Assembly (NCBI GenBank): GCA_019058315.1
Contig: JAHPZH010000007.1
Location: 186,001-250,000 of the forward strand
DNA length: 64,000 nucleotides
Source: Candidatus Helarchaeota archaeon
GTDB taxonomy: Archaea > Asgardarchaeota > Lokiarchaeia > Helarchaeales > RDOG01
Reading direction: 5' to 3'
The translations under genes and the position numbers were made by a program. This document shows positions 1 to 8,706 of the stretch, piece by piece; positions within the stretch are counted from its first letter, which is position 1, and each line of letters opens with the position of its first letter. The notes beneath the pieces are model-generated. The model worked only from the letters and a program-made list of their open reading frames with translations, did not search any database and was not told the origin of the DNA.

Positions 1-1812
1 GAGGATTCTCTTATAAGTATGGGTAGTGATGTGGTTGAACTCCTCATCCCTTATCTTAAAGACAAAAATAATAGTATTAAGGGAAATGTAGCAAGTATTC
101 TTGGTCGTATTGGAGATAAGAGAGCAATTAAACCCCTTATGCCGCTTTTAAATGATGATGACGAAATTGTTCAAATCCGAGTATCTTATGCTCTTAAGAA
201 TCTTGACTGGAAACCTACCGATAAACAATTAGAAATGAGTTACGAATTTGCTAAAGGTGATTGGAAAGATCCTCATACAATGGACAAAGGTCTACAAAAA
301 ATTGAAGAAATAATAAACTCTCCTGATTTATTACCAAAACCACCTATAAAACCACCAATCAAACCAGTTCCTAAATCAAAACCTCCTATTCCATCTTTAA
401 AAGGAAAACCATTAGAAATTATTCTTCCATATTTAAATGATAATGATGAAAATATCCGTATTGAAGCAATAAAAGCTCTTAAACATGTAAAAGACGATAA
501 AAAAGTGAATCTTCTCATCCATTCTTTCGAAGATAAAGATGAAGATGTCAGATATGAGGCAGTTAAATCTTTAAGTAAGATAAAAAATCTTAAAGCGGTA
601 GATTCTATAGCTCAACTTTTATGGGACGATTCCTATTTAGTTCAAAAAAAGGCATTAGAAGTCTTAAGAAAAATTGGAAATGCAAACGCGGTAGATCCTC
701 TGATTAAAGCTCTAAAAGATAAAGTCATTTATACTGAAGCTTTTGAAACTATTGAAAAAATTGGAAAATCTGCTATTACACCTCTTATCAAATTCCTTAG
801 GGATGAAGATTATTGGATTCGAAAAAACACAGCAGAAACTCTTAATAAACTTGGATGGAAAGCAAAGAATGAAACCGAAAAAGCTTATTATTTAATTGCA
901 ATTGATGACTCTAAAGGGTGGGAAGAGATAGTAAAATTAGGAGATTTTGCCCTAGAACCCCTCATTAAATCATTAAGTTATAAAAAGTTTCCTAGATTTG
1001 GAGATATTATTTTTCCGGATGATAGAGCAATTGCCCTTTCTGAATTAGGAGAGATAGCATTAGAGCCTCTTATAAAGGCACTAAAGGAAGGAGATTCTAA
1101 TACAAGATGGGGTGCAGCTGAGGCTTTAACGTTTATAGGAGATGTAAGGGCTCTAGAACCCCTTGCCCAAGCTTTAAATGATGAAAATTCAGATGTGAGA
1201 CATAGCGCAATTAGTGCTTTTAGTCATTATTCAGATAAAGAAGTAATAGATGTTTATATAAAGTATAATATGTTAAAGCATAAAGATATTCGAGTCAGAT
1301 TTAGTGCAATGAGAGATATAGGTTGGAGAGAAGATTATCGATTAGTGGAACCTCTACTCCAAGCATTAAAAGAAGATAACTATAGAATTATTGATTCAGC
1401 AGTTCATTCTTTATCAAAGTTAAAAGAAAAAAGAGCAGTAGAACCTCTTATAAAATTACTTAAACATAAAGACTCGATGATTATAAGAACAGCAGCTGAA
1501 GGTCTTGGAGATATAGGAGATGTAAGAGCAGTAGAACCTCTCATAGGGATGCTTAATAATGAAGATTGGCAAATTTTAAGAGAAATAATCAATGCGCTTG
1601 GTAAAATAAGAGATAAAAAAGCAGTAGAGCCCCTTATCCAACTCTTAAATGATAAGGATAAATTTATTAGATTGGAAGCTGTAGAAGCTCTTACAAATAT
1701 TGGTGACTTTACAGCAATTGATCCGATTTATGAGACCATACAAAAAGAAAAAGTTAATTATATAGCAGAAGCTATGCAAAAAGCCTTGGAAGAGTTAAGA
1801 AAAAAAATTTAA
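1..1812 (+). CDS. HEAT/PBS-lyase repeat protein, left-truncated
   Basis: The frame is open from base 1 (E-D-S-L-I-S precedes the first ATG at 19), so the true start probably lies upstream and this is a 3' part. The product is a solenoid of about 30-residue helical repeats with recurrent A-[VL]-[ED]-P-L-I-x-[AL]-L-x-[DK] and I-G-D-x-[RK]-A signatures, typical of HEAT/PBS-lyase repeats. Counting from the ATG at 19, a proline/lysine-rich linker at about residues 102-131 separates a short N-terminal block from a long C-terminal block. There is no catalytic motif, signal peptide or membrane segment. Such proteins are usually binding scaffolds and the partner cannot be inferred. It is convergent with the following oxidoreductase operon. 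Confidence 0.85.
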   Translation, partial: EDSLISMGSDVVELLIPYLKDKNNSIKGNVASILGRIGDKRAIKPLMPLLNDDDEIVQIRVSYALKNLDWKPTDKQLEMSYEFAKGDWKDPHTMDKGLQKIEEIINSPDLLPKPPIKPPIKPVPKSKPPIPSLKGKPLEIILPYLNDNDENIRIEAIKALKHVKDDKKVNLLIHSFEDKDEDVRYEAVKSLSKIKNLKAVDSIAQLLWDDSYLVQKKALEVLRKIGNANAVDPLIKALKDKVIYTEAFETIEKIGKSAITPLIKFLRDEDYWIRKNTAETLNKLGWKAKNETEKAYYLIAIDDSKGWEEIVKLGDFALEPLIKSLSYKKFPRFGDIIFPDDRAIALSELGEIALEPLIKALKEGDSNTRWGAAEALTFIGDVRALEPLAQALNDENSDVRHSAISAFSHYSDKEVIDVYIKYNMLKHKDIRVRFSAMRDIGWREDYRLVEPLLQALKEDNYRIIDSAVHSLSKLKEKRAVEPLIKLLKHKDSMIIRTAAEGLGDIGDVRAVEPLIGMLNNEDWQILREIINALGKIRDKKAVEPLIQLLNDKDKFIRLEAVEALTNIGDFTAIDPIYETIQKEKVNYIAEAMQKALEELRKKI

Positions 1813-1880
1813 TTCAATATTTTATTTTAGATTTTTTTGAACACAAACAAAATAAAAGAAAAAAAATTAGGAATATTCTG

Positions 1881-2978
1881 TTAATCTACTTTTAACAATG
1901 GATTCATTATTCCGAAAGAACCCGTTCGAACTAACGCTGCTTTTAAGAATTGGTAACCAATATCGTATGTTGAGCCATCTCCACCAATTGCAATAACAAC
2001 ACTTGGTGTTCCCTTAAAATGACCTTTAGTTTTTAAAATTCGTTGTGTAGTAGCGATTGCATCTCCTATTGTGGCAGATGTTTCAAAAAGGTGATGCATC
2101 CAAGGCACTTTCCAGCTAGGAACATCATCTTTTGAAAGTGAGACTTCTGAGCAACTCGTGTTATTTGTAATTATGACATTCTTTCCAGCTACCATATATG
2201 CGGCTAAAGCTAAATGGTTGAGTGATACTGCGAGTCCACATCCTGAGCAAAGTCCATAACCTGGTGCAAATAGATCTTGATTTGGAATCTCTTGAGGTTT
2301 AATTGTATACATTTCTATTTGAGCATCAGGATCTCCAAATGCTCTAACTAAATTAAGTATATTTTCATTACGTTGTCTATAAGATTCCCAAATTTGGTCG
2401 ATAGCATCTTCATTAAGTGTTGGTCTTACGAGATGTCTATATTTCCCTAAAAGGTTTATATATTCTACTAATTTCTCTCGATCAGGTTCAGCTTTGAGCT
2501 TTCGACTGAGATAATAAGTTGGTCTTCCATCTCTTACCTTTATAGAAAATAGGGGCCATATACCTGCATCAACTGCGAGTTTGTCGACTTTGTGTGTGAC
2601 ATTTAGTGCATGTCGCCATCCTCGATCGCATGAAGTAAGGGCTTGGATAAAAGCAGATCCGGGAGTTTTAAGTGCTTCAACAACTTTACCTATGAAATCT
2701 TGTGGGTAAGCTGCACTTACTGTTGCTAAGAAAGATGATTTCATACCTAGAAAAGCAAAACCGTTTATTATATCTTGTTTAACTCCAATTTTTCCTGGTA
2801 TTGCTTTTCCACCAGGACCAGTAGTAGTAGACGCAAAAGGGGGAGTAGAACCAGATTCCTGAATTCCCGTATTCATAAAAGCTTCGTTATCATAATTATA
2901 ATATAACATATAATTTTTTGTAGGACGTTTTAATAGATCTTGAACTTTAATTACACGTGCTTTCATTTTTTCACTCAT
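1881..2978 (-). CDS. porB: 2-oxoacid:ferredoxin oxidoreductase beta subunit, circularly permuted
   Basis: TPP- and [4Fe-4S]-binding beta subunit of a pyruvate/2-oxoacid:ferredoxin oxidoreductase; with the next two genes it would convert 2-oxoacid plus CoA to acyl-CoA, CO2 and reduced ferredoxin. The order of its parts is reversed compared with ordinary PorB. The C-terminal half comes first: YDNEAFMNTGIQ at 29-40, cluster cysteine C117, then GIWPLF. A linker at about 200-225 follows. The normal N-terminal half comes last: LCSGCG with C244 and C247, third cysteine C276, WKVPW, and the TPP motif GDGS at 333-336. All four expected cluster cysteines and both parts of the TPP site remain, so function is plausible. 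The ATG at 2978 has GGTGAT just upstream; a GTG at 2987 lies inside that site. It is 9 nt after porA. 365 aa against about 310 in the family. Confidence 0.9.
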   Translation of the reverse strand: MSEKMKARVIKVQDLLKRPTKNYMLYYNYDNEAFMNTGIQESGSTPPFASTTTGPGGKAIPGKIGVKQDIINGFAFLGMKSSFLATVSAAYPQDFIGKVVEALKTPGSAFIQALTSCDRGWRHALNVTHKVDKLAVDAGIWPLFSIKVRDGRPTYYLSRKLKAEPDREKLVEYINLLGKYRHLVRPTLNEDAIDQIWESYRQRNENILNLVRAFGDPDAQIEMYTIKPQEIPNQDLFAPGYGLCSGCGLAVSLNHLALAAYMVAGKNVIITNNTSCSEVSLSKDDVPSWKVPWMHHLFETSATIGDAIATTQRILKTKGHFKGTPSVVIAIGGDGSTYDIGYQFLKAALVRTGSFGIMNPLLKVD

Positions 2979-2987
2979 ATTTATCAC

Positions 2988-4202
2988 CTATATTTCTTCA
3001 ATAACTCCTTTTTTCTCTCGTACACCGAGAAATGTATAAAGTTCTCCTTTCATATCATTTATTTTCTTCATTTTCTTCAAAGCCGCGTTAAACTCATCGT
3101 AAGTCACGTCACGACCACCTAAACCAGTAATAAAGCTGTGAACAATAGTTCCTAATGGATAGAGTGATGGTAAAACACTTTGAGTAACTTGAGGTGCGGG
3201 TGCACCAGGAGCATCATTCTTCTCTAATACTATAACCTTTTCAATTCCATTATCATTAATGATTTTACGAAGTTCTTCTGTGGGAAATGGTCTATAAGAT
3301 CTGATTTTAATCAAACCAGCATCTTTGGGGTCAAGCATCCACTGCTTCAGGGTACCACACATCGAACCAAGAGTAAGAAAAGCGATTTTTTTACCATCAA
3401 GATTGAAAGTCTCAATTCGTTCATATTTTCGACCTGTAGCTTTTTCAAATTCTTTGAATTTTTCATCCATTATTTTGGGGACATCCTTTTTTGCTACATC
3501 AATAGCTCTTCTTTGTTCCATGAAATAATCTGGGGTAACTATTCCACCCCAAGTACCGGGCTTTTCAGTAGTAATTGTATGTCTTTTAACACGGGGTGTC
3601 ATCTTGCGAACTACCTCATCTGGGATTACTTTGAATGTTTGTGCTGAATGGGAAATTATGAAACCATCATGACAGAATAATGTTGGAAATAACGATTTTT
3701 CAGCTATCATGCAACTTAATATAGCGGCATCATAGGTTTCTTGAACATTTTCAGAAAATAATTTATTCCATCCATGATCCATAAGAGTAACTTCCCAACT
3801 ATTCCAGATTGATAAATTGGGAGCATTCCAAGCTCTATTTGAAATCAACATATAAACCGGGACTCGCCACCCAACAGCCATTGGTAAACCTTCTTGCATT
3901 AATAAATAACCTTGAGATGCAGTTGCAGTGAATCCGCGAGCTCCAGCTGCAACAGCGGCAGTTATATAAGCTATTGCTGCATGTTCACTTTCAACGTTCA
4001 CGAAAGCAGATTTTAAACGTCCATGATTAACTACATCGCTTAAACCCTCAACGGATTGAGTTTGTGGCGTGATAGGAAATGCGCAAATTACATCCGGATC
4101 GGTCTGAGCGACAGCTCCAGCAACTGCATAATTTCCAGTCATAATTAAAGTTTTTTCTTCTTTGATTTCTTCAAAAAATGGCGCCATTGGAACAACACTC
4201 AT
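2988..4202 (-). CDS. porA: 2-oxoacid:ferredoxin oxidoreductase alpha subunit
   Basis: Alpha subunit (404 aa) with the pyrimidine-binding domain at about 20-200 (MTGNYAVAGAV, AFPITPQTQ, VESEHAAI, TATASQGYLLM) followed by the PorA domain II region at about 260-370. Order and length are normal for PorA, unlike the beta subunit. The ATG overlaps the stop of the upstream gamma/delta gene in an ATGA, which suggests translational coupling. The substrate cannot be read from the sequence: pyruvate is the default, but 2-ketoisovalerate or another 2-oxoacid is possible. Confidence 0.92.
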   Translation of the reverse strand: MSVVPMAPFFEEIKEEKTLIMTGNYAVAGAVAQTDPDVICAFPITPQTQSVEGLSDVVNHGRLKSAFVNVESEHAAIAYITAAVAAGARGFTATASQGYLLMQEGLPMAVGWRVPVYMLISNRAWNAPNLSIWNSWEVTLMDHGWNKLFSENVQETYDAAILSCMIAEKSLFPTLFCHDGFIISHSAQTFKVIPDEVVRKMTPRVKRHTITTEKPGTWGGIVTPDYFMEQRRAIDVAKKDVPKIMDEKFKEFEKATGRKYERIETFNLDGKKIAFLTLGSMCGTLKQWMLDPKDAGLIKIRSYRPFPTEELRKIINDNGIEKVIVLEKNDAPGAPAPQVTQSVLPSLYPLGTIVHSFITGLGGRDVTYDEFNAALKKMKKINDMKGELYTFLGVREKKGVIEEI

Positions 4203-5131
4203 GCTTCCACCCCCGTTTTCTTTAATTCTGCAGTTAAAGCTCCTTTAGGGCATACTTCAACGCAATTTCTACAACTTTTACAATGTTTCTTATCTACTCC
4301 TACGACTTTCCATGTTCCATCAGATTGTTTTTCTCTTATTATTGAAAGATCAGGACACGTGAGAAAACATCTTTGACAATTTATGCATTTTTCAATATCA
4401 TGCTTTATAATGTAAGGACCCCATTCACCAGTTTTCACTTTTTCAGAACCACCAGGAATATACCAGATAGCACCAGTATCTAGATCTTTATAACCAAGAA
4501 GTTCAGGTTTTACATGGCTCCACTCTTTTTTAACACCCTTTTCAAGATCTAATTTTATATCAGTTTTCATGAATTCAACTGTATCATAAGCTTCTTGGAC
4601 CAATTGAACGTTTTTTTCAGCAATATTTTTCGAAAAAACTTTAAATAATGCATTTTTCACACCATCGATGGTAAATACATCTGAAGCTTTCGCAATTGCT
4701 CCAAGAATTGCGGTATTAGTAATTTCTCTCCCAAGAAGTTTTATTGAGAGGCTCGTAGCATCAATAATACCTATATTGATATCATTACGCTTAATGAATT
4801 TTTTAATCTGATCAAAGCTCATTTCTGTATTTACTATTAATGTGCCACCAGGAGGCATCCCTTCTGTTACGTCAAGTTCTTTTAAAAGAGAATCATCGAG
4901 AACTCCAACAATTTCGGGTGTATAAATTTCGGTTTGAAGTTGAACTAGTTTTGGATTTTTGCTCATAGCAGCATATGCTGCTGTTGGAGAACCCATTCTT
5001 TCCGCTCCAAATTTTGGTTGTGCTCGTCCAGGACCATCAAAGCTTTCTACGGCTAATTGTGCAGCAGTAACACCGCCTTGTCCACCTCTTGCATGGAATC
5101 GTATAAAAACAACTCTATCTTCTTTAGACAT
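4199..5131 (-). CDS. porG: 2-oxoacid:ferredoxin oxidoreductase, fused gamma-delta subunits
   Basis: First gene of the operon. Residues 1-190 form the gamma domain (RFHARGGQGGVTAAQ, FGAERMGSPTAAY, DDSLL). After a short linker, the C-terminal 90 residues are a two-cluster ferredoxin delta domain (CINCQRCFLTCP and CKSCRNCVEVCP). Gamma and delta are often separate genes in archaea; here they are fused. The ATG at 5131 is chosen because AGGAGA lies 7 nt upstream; a longer frame opens at 5173 but has no such site. The protein would bring electrons from the TPP/alpha-beta core to external ferredoxin. Confidence 0.92.
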   Translation of the reverse strand: MSKEDRVVFIRFHARGGQGGVTAAQLAVESFDGPGRAQPKFGAERMGSPTAAYAAMSKNPKLVQLQTEIYTPEIVGVLDDSLLKELDVTEGMPPGGTLIVNTEMSFDQIKKFIKRNDINIGIIDATSLSIKLLGREITNTAILGAIAKASDVFTIDGVKNALFKVFSKNIAEKNVQLVQEAYDTVEFMKTDIKLDLEKGVKKEWSHVKPELLGYKDLDTGAIWYIPGGSEKVKTGEWGPYIIKHDIEKCINCQRCFLTCPDLSIIREKQSDGTWKVVGVDKKHCKSCRNCVEVCPKGALTAELKKTGVEA

Positions 5132-5323
5132 TTTAATTTCTCCTGAAACTTTTAAATTATGTATGTAATGCACATTTTAATTACATTTAAAAATTCATAT
5201 TGTTTGATCTTCTTAAAACATAGCAAACTTAGTATTATTAAAATTATTGATTTTAAAGTAAGGAGAAATAATAAATCTAATTTGAGGGAAGAAAATTTTA
5301 AAATAGGAAAAAATTTTATCCAG

Positions 5324-5716
5324 TTATTTAATTTTACTATATAATTCTTTTAAAATTTCTTTGTGTACAACTAGACCAACTAGTTTGTTATCTTCTACAA
5401 CAGCAATACGCCTTAGACGTTTTTCTAACATAATTTCAAGTATTTTCTTTAAAGAGGTCTCTGGAGAGACGGATTCTATATTTTTTTTCATAATATCCTC
5501 AACTTTCATGCCCCCAACTGAAATATTAAATCTAGAAAGCATGATGTCACGCATTGAAATCTCCCCAATAAAATTTCCTTCTAAATCGATAACTGGTAGC
5601 CCACCAATACTATTTCGAGTCATTAATAGATCAGCTGCAGCAACTTGTTCTGTTGGAGGTATTGAAATTGGATTCTTTACCATAACATCTTTGGCTTTAA
5701 TATCTTTTATCGACAT
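5324..5716 (-). CDS. CBS-domain pair protein
   Basis: A 130-aa protein made only of two CBS motifs. The first spans about residues 8-60 (DVMVKNPISIPP, GGLPVIDLEGNFIGEIS) and the second about 70-126 (DIMKKNIESVSP, LRRIAVVEDNKLVGLV). Stand-alone CBS pairs (Bateman modules) bind adenosyl nucleotides and act as energy or ligand sensors, often on a partner protein that cannot be named here. It lies just upstream of and in the same direction as the oxidoreductase operon, separated by about 190 nt without a gene, so it may be a separate transcript. Confidence 0.88.
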   Translation of the reverse strand: MSIKDIKAKDVMVKNPISIPPTEQVAAADLLMTRNSIGGLPVIDLEGNFIGEISMRDIMLSRFNISVGGMKVEDIMKKNIESVSPETSLKKILEIMLEKRLRRIAVVEDNKLVGLVVHKEILKELYSKIK

Positions 5717-5855
5717 TATTATACATTCCAGTTCCTAAATTAATAAAATATTAATTTTTGTTTTTAATAAAATTTATCATTTGTCCTTGAATTTAAAAAT
5801 TAATAAAATCATTTCATATATGAATGAGTTTGATCAGACGGGTAGGTAGTCTAGC

Positions 5856-5883
5856 TACTTGCAGATGTAAATGCGAGCTATAA
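5856..5883 (+). other. Probable D-loop intron of tRNA-Pro
   Basis: About 28 nt not expected in any tRNA D-loop. The flanks TAGCT (5852-5856) and AGCTA (5876-5880) are perfectly complementary and would form a helix across the junction, as archaeal splice sites need. Exact borders could shift by one to three bases, because the flanking sequence permits alternatives. The mature D-loop would keep the conserved GG at 5885-5886. Confidence 0.75.
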
Positions 5884-5905
5884 TGGCTATGATTCCGGTT
5901 TCGGG

Positions 5906-5923
5906 ACGAATTAAAAGCGAAAT
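5906..5923 (+). other. Canonical-position intron (37/38) of tRNA-Pro
   Basis: About 18 nt between G37 (5905) and A38 (5924). The anticodon stem closes only if these bases are removed. Position 37/38 is the common archaeal site cut by the tRNA splicing endonuclease at a bulge-helix-bulge. The intron is very short. Confidence 0.8.
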
Positions 5924-5997
5924 AATCGGAGGTCGTGGGTTCAAATCCCACCCTGCCCACCAAATAAATTTCAATATATAAAATAAATAGATTTAAA

Positions 5998-6822
5998 ATG
6001 CAAATAAAATTTATTGATAAAACTCCTGCAATTATGGTAAAAAAAAATCGAAAAAAGATTTTAATCGTATGTGATCTTCATTTAGGAATTGAAAGTTCAC
6101 AGAATGGAATGAATGTACCTTCTCAAACTACTTCTATTACAGATGAATTAATTAATTTGGTTAAAAAAGTTAAAGCTTCAGAATTAATATTATTGGGCGA
6201 TATAAAACATAGTATTCCTCAAATAGCCCCTAAAGAATGGTTAAATATACCAAAATTTTTCAAAAGACTAGTTGATATTGTCCCTGTATCAATAATTCGG
6301 GGAAATCATGATGGAGATATTGATGCTTTAATTACACCCGATATAAAGATATACAATGAGTTAATTCTTTCGGTTAATGATCATAAAATTGGCTTGATCC
6401 ACGGTCATATGATGATTCCATTATCCTTTTTTCAAACAGATACAATAATTGTTGGACATACTCATCCGGCAATTGAATTTCGTGATGAATTAGGAGTTAA
6501 ATCTTATAAAAACGTATGGATCAGAGTTAAATGGAATAAAAGAAAAATTGCTAAAGTATACCTCCAATTTCGAAATTTAAAACCCCAAAAAAATCCTTTA
6601 ATTCAATTTGAAAAAAAGTTCAATTTAAAAATTAAAGATCCAGATATTATTGTAATGCCTGTTTTTAATAAACTTATAAAAGGATATCCAATCAATTACA
6701 AACCATTAAAACTTTTAGGTCCCATATTTCAATCTGGAGCAGTTAAGTTAGATGAGGCTGAAGTAATATTACTTGATGGAACATATTTAGGTAAATTAGG
6801 TGAATTAATTATTCGGAAGTGA
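5998..6822 (+). CDS. Calcineurin-like metallophosphoesterase (COG1407 type)
   Basis: Binuclear-metal phosphoesterase with all five family motifs in order: CDLHLGIES (about 25-33), LLGDIKH (about 60-66), RGNHDGD (about 100-106), HGHM (about 135-138) and GHTHP (about 152-156). The last 80 residues are a family-specific C-terminal extension. Archaeal members of this group are often found beside Lhr-type helicases and are suspected DNA-repair nucleases or phosphatases; Lhr is present here but 6 kb downstream. It starts 35 nt after the tRNA. The next gene follows within 4 nt, so the two are probably co-transcribed. Confidence 0.88.
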   Translation: MQIKFIDKTPAIMVKKNRKKILIVCDLHLGIESSQNGMNVPSQTTSITDELINLVKKVKASELILLGDIKHSIPQIAPKEWLNIPKFFKRLVDIVPVSIIRGNHDGDIDALITPDIKIYNELILSVNDHKIGLIHGHMMIPLSFFQTDTIIVGHTHPAIEFRDELGVKSYKNVWIRVKWNKRKIAKVYLQFRNLKPQKNPLIQFEKKFNLKIKDPDIIVMPVFNKLIKGYPINYKPLKLLGPIFQSGAVKLDEAEVILLDGTYLGKLGELIIRK

Positions 6823-6826
6823 AAAA

Positions 6827-7219
6827 ATGTCTAGAAAAATCGATGAGATAGTCAGCGATATTGAAAAAAAAGGAGCGATAAGTGGAAAAAATTTAGAATT
6901 ATTAGTCAAGGAATACGGTGAAAGATTTTGGAGAGCTCTTAGAGCTGTAAGTGAACGGGTTGTAAATAAATATACATTTACACCAAGTGGTCAGATCGTC
7001 TGGATTGTTGCAGGTAAAAATAGGGAGTATCTAATATCATTGAAGGATAAATATTGTACATGTGATGATTTTCACGTTAATGTAGTGTTGAAAAAAAATT
7101 CTGACGTTTGTTATCATATCCTAGCAAAAATGCTTGCTGAAATTTTAAATTTATATAATACATACTCCATTGAGGATGAAAATTATCCAGAAATGATGGA
7201 GGAATGGAAGCAAATATAA
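6827..7219 (+). CDS. SWIM zinc-finger protein
   Basis: A 130-aa protein whose only clear motif is CTC-x15-CYH at about residues 79-98, a SWIM-type zinc-binding pattern (CxCx(n)CxH). Upstream, residues 40-75 form beta-strands (GQIVWIVAGKNREYLISL) typical of the fold. Small archaeal SWIM proteins have been linked with RecA/Rad51-family recombinases; that link is family knowledge, not visible here. It is 4 nt behind the phosphoesterase gene, which suggests a shared nucleic-acid role. Confidence 0.8.
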   Translation: MSRKIDEIVSDIEKKGAISGKNLELLVKEYGERFWRALRAVSERVVNKYTFTPSGQIVWIVAGKNREYLISLKDKYCTCDDFHVNVVLKKNSDVCYHILAKMLAEILNLYNTYSIEDENYPEMMEEWKQI

Positions 7220-7244
7220 TAATATATCAATTGAGATTCACGAT

Positions 7245-8345
7245 ATGGATTCAAATTCATTTAGAAAAAAAGAAATATTAGTAATTGGATTTTTTATTAT
7301 CCTAATCAACCTATTTTTACTCGATTTCGGTTGGGAAATCCCTTTAGATGGATCAATTAGTGTTGGTGCGACACCTATAACGGGTATTCCCATATTACCT
7401 ACACTTCTATCATTTTTATTGTTAATACCTCTATATTTTTGGGTCTATCAAATACCTCATAACGGGCTTAAAAATTATGAAAAAGAAGAATCAAAATCAA
7501 TAATTAAAGTATTTCTATTAATTTTTTCAATCATTATAATTTTTAGAACATTTGTTTTACTAAGATACGGTTTGCCTTATGAAAAAACACCCATGATTTT
7601 CTTTATTGTACTTCAAATCATTTTTGTTGAATGTTATTATCTTAAAGATTTTGGATTTCATAAGGATAATATCTGGAAAAATATCGCATTCACATTTATC
7701 CTTTTATTTATTGTTGGAATCATATTTGTTGGAATTTTGGGTATTATCGTTTTAGGACTTTCTTCTGTTAGATTGATAGATCTAAATTTAATATTAGGAA
7801 CACCAATATCAATCAACTGGTATGGTTTGGCATCATTCCCCTTTCAACTAATTTGTGTGGGAGTTTCCGAAGAATTACTATTCAGAGGGTATTTTTTTAC
7901 AAAACTTCGTTCTACAAACTTAGGATACATTCGTTCAATTTTAGTATCTTCAGTATTTTTTGGACTTTTTCACGTGTGCTGGTATATTTCTCCTCAATCA
8001 CCATGGTTTATTTCCGATTTTGAACAAATGGTCTCTCATGTAGGGTTCACATTTATTTTTGGAATAATGATGTGTATAATTTTTGAACGGACACGAAGCC
8101 TTGTCGCCCCAATAATTATCCATGGTCTAAGTAATTCTCTAGGATCTTCAATATCTATTTCTAATTTATTTGAATTTTCTTTTGGTGAAATAACGTTTAG
8201 TGGAATATCAATCAGTGGTTTAACACCAAGTGCCGAAATATGGCTTATTATATTAACTGCAGTCACTATTATACCGATGTTTTTCTTCTTCGTAATTTCG
8301 ATTTTACCTCGTTTAACAAAATGGATTGGTGTGGAAGTTAATTAA
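7245..8345 (+). CDS. CPBP-family intramembrane metalloprotease
   Basis: Multi-pass membrane protein (366 aa, about eight hydrophobic segments) with intact CPBP/CAAX-protease motifs: EELLFRG with E209, E210 and R214, FGLFH ending at H243, and IIIHGLSNS with H293. The family includes CAAX prenyl endopeptidases and bacteriocin-immunity proteins; the substrate here is unknown. It follows the SWIM gene by 25 nt. A second CPBP homologue in this window at 45171-45986 lacks these residues. Confidence 0.88.
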   Translation: MDSNSFRKKEILVIGFFIILINLFLLDFGWEIPLDGSISVGATPITGIPILPTLLSFLLLIPLYFWVYQIPHNGLKNYEKEESKSIIKVFLLIFSIIIIFRTFVLLRYGLPYEKTPMIFFIVLQIIFVECYYLKDFGFHKDNIWKNIAFTFILLFIVGIIFVGILGIIVLGLSSVRLIDLNLILGTPISINWYGLASFPFQLICVGVSEELLFRGYFFTKLRSTNLGYIRSILVSSVFFGLFHVCWYISPQSPWFISDFEQMVSHVGFTFIFGIMMCIIFERTRSLVAPIIIHGLSNSLGSSISISNLFEFSFGEITFSGISISGLTPSAEIWLIILTAVTIIPMFFFFVISILPRLTKWIGVEVN

Positions 8346-8416
8346 AATCTGAGTTGAATTTACCAAAAAAAATATTTATAATAATTATTTTATAAGAAAA
8401 TGTTAGTGTGAGGTTT

Positions 8417-8617
8417 ATGAAAAGTCTTCAATATCCCGGATTACCAGATTACTGGAATGATATATTAAATCAACAACCGATTACGCCAGGTCTTTCAACT
8501 GAAATGTATTCAACTTTTTATTATATTGTAATGATAATAGGAGTAGTTGCTTTAATTCTTATAGTGATATATGCTCTAACTGGCGAGGAAAAAGAAGAAC
8601 AAGTGGGATATGAATAA
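8417..8617 (+). CDS. Small single-span membrane protein
   Basis: 66 aa with a polar N-terminus, one hydrophobic helix at about 33-55 (YYIVMIIGVVALILIVIYAL) and an acidic cytoplasmic-type tail. The frame can start at GTG 8408, but ATG 8417 is preferred because GTGAGG sits directly upstream as a ribosome-binding site. No family is recognised. It lies between a CPBP protease and a Roadblock protein, all on one strand. Confidence 0.6.
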   Translation: MKSLQYPGLPDYWNDILNQQPITPGLSTEMYSTFYYIVMIIGVVALILIVIYALTGEEKEEQVGYE

Positions 8618-8706
8618 ATAATACAAGTTGATATGAATTATTCTCTATTTTTTTAATTAATTTATCTATTTAAACTTTTAAATACTTGAATTCATTTAGG
8701 AGAAAT

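Larger units (their letters stand above)
5840..5962 (+). tRNA. tRNA-Pro (CGG) with two introns, CCA encoded
   Basis: The acceptor stem GGGTAGG (5840-5846) pairs with CCTGCCC (5952-5958) with one G-U. The T arm is GTGGG-TTCAAAT-CCCAC (5935-5951). The anticodon stem CCGGT (5895-5899) pairs with ATCGG (5925-5929). The anticodon loop TTCGGG at 5900-5905 gives anticodon CGG at 5902-5904, and A5959 plus CCA follow. The gene is about 46 nt too long. The excess sits in two places: the D-loop, and between positions 37 and 38 of the anticodon loop. Removing both leaves a normal archaeal tRNA-Pro with D arm GTCTAGC + TGGCTATGAT. No other tRNA was seen in the window. Confidence 0.93.
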
